64,000 nt of DNA from Fimbriimonadales bacterium (GTDB lineage Bacteria > Armatimonadota > Fimbriimonadia > Fimbriimonadales > ATM1): positions 62,001 through 126,000 of the forward strand of contig DATMAR010000009.1 in the NCBI GenBank assembly GCA_035559795.1, in the 5' to 3' direction. The notes beneath the pieces are model-generated. The model did no database searches. It saw nothing but the letters and a program-made list of their open reading frames with translations, and was not told the origin of the DNA. Below are positions 63,720-64,000 of this stretch, one piece after another. The translations under genes were made by a program, and so were the position numbers. The number at the start of each line of letters is the position of its first letter. The stretch's first letter is position 1.

Positions 63720-64000
63720 TCATCGCAATCCTAAACGAATTAAATCTTTGAGCATCACGATTCCGACGACGCGTCCCTCTTCGAGCACAGGAATCTCACC
63801 GATTTTGCGAGGCAGATTTTCGAAATGCTCGATTGCTTCTACTGCTAAAGCATCGGCGTCAATCGTGAAAGGATTTTTCGTCATCATATCCTTTGCGCTG
63901 AGTTCGAATGCTTTTTCACCGAATTGTTGGAGATGACGGCGAACATCGCCATCCGTAATTAACCCGAGAAGGTGCAATTCATCATCGACGACGATGGCTG
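63720..64000 (-). CDS. kdsD: Arabinose-5-phosphate isomerase (KdsD/KpsF), C-terminal CBS part
   Basis: The last ~93 residues of a gene that starts beyond the window; the frame is open to base 64000 (AIVVDDELHLLGLITDGDVRR). Two CBS halves are visible: LLGLITDGDVRRHLQ and PVLEEGRVVGIVMLKDLIRLG, with AKDMMTKNPFTIDADALAVEAIEHF between. This matches the tail of KdsD/KpsF, which makes arabinose-5-phosphate for KdsA; the SIS catalytic domain should lie upstream. A generic CBS protein is the alternative. Confidence 0.75.
   Translation of the reverse strand, partial: AIVVDDELHLLGLITDGDVRRHLQQFGEKAFELSAKDMMTKNPFTIDADALAVEAIEHFENLPRKIGEIPVLEEGRVVGIVMLKDLIRLGLR

Noticed and set aside
1-64000. Phase-variable contingency loci at the G7/C7 runs
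   Set aside because: The runs lie inside essential, conserved genes such as ftsI, mraY, ftsW and pnp, where frame switching would be lethal, and all keep the frame.

Overview
The window reads as chromosomal DNA of a diderm (LPS-making) bacterium. The best fit is Armatimonadota, close to Fimbriimonadia. This rests on a UBact/proteasome cluster, KDO genes (kdsA and a kdsD end), a type IV pilus with secretin, a PEP-CTERM protein, and a dcw cluster that carries the DUF881/DUF1290 pair between ftsQ and ftsA. The placement is an inference from gene content; no 16S rRNA gene is present. I see no mobile element, CRISPR array or rRNA.

Layout. 1-16.5 kb: an almost unbroken division and cell wall (dcw) operon, rsmH(end)-ftsL-ftsI-murE-murF-mraY-murD-ftsW-murG-murC::ddl-ftsQ-DUF881-DUF1290-ftsA-ftsZ. 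Most junctions overlap, several starts are GTG or TTG, and there is no murB. It ends in an array of palindromes. 16.9-20.4 kb: a secreted glycoside-hydrolase-like protein and a chorismate mutase/prephenate dehydratase. 20.6-23.7 kb (minus): a four-gene pterin operon with a tandem PTPS/QueD protein, FolE, an SDR and a Gfo/Idh/MocA oxidoreductase. 23.9-27.3 kb: nusA-ylxR-infB, with a terminator hairpin in the nusA leader. 27.3-40 kb: type IV pilus genes, pilB-HDOD-pilT on minus and an ExeA-like ATPase-HTH-pilMNOPQ operon on plus. 40-48.9 kb: an outer-membrane-like protein, rpsO-pnp, an oxidoreductase, dsbD, kdsA and a lipoprotein. 49-58.2 kb: TPR proteins, a PEP-CTERM protein, a DUF488 protein, tRNA-Pro and tRNA-Arg, an STN-like secreted protein, and glnA behind a long structured leader. 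58.3-64 kb (mostly minus): proteasome alpha and beta subunits, the Pup-like modifier UBact, a Dop-type enzyme, two paralogous secreted proteins and the end of a KDO-pathway isomerase.

The strongest leads are: (1) the UBact-Dop-proteasome island, which lacks a second ligase gene and a proteasomal ATPase inside the window; (2) a tandem ~98-bp duplication in the glnA leader in which each copy ends in an intrinsic terminator with compensatory stem changes and carries a possible antiterminator arm, followed by two in-frame starts each with its own Shine-Dalgarno (SD) sequence; (3) an unusual excess of G7/C7 homopolymers inside genes, produced because Gly-Gly and Pro-Pro are often written GGG-GGG and CCC-CCC; (4) a pterin operon whose tandem PTPS has lost the catalytic Cys in one half.
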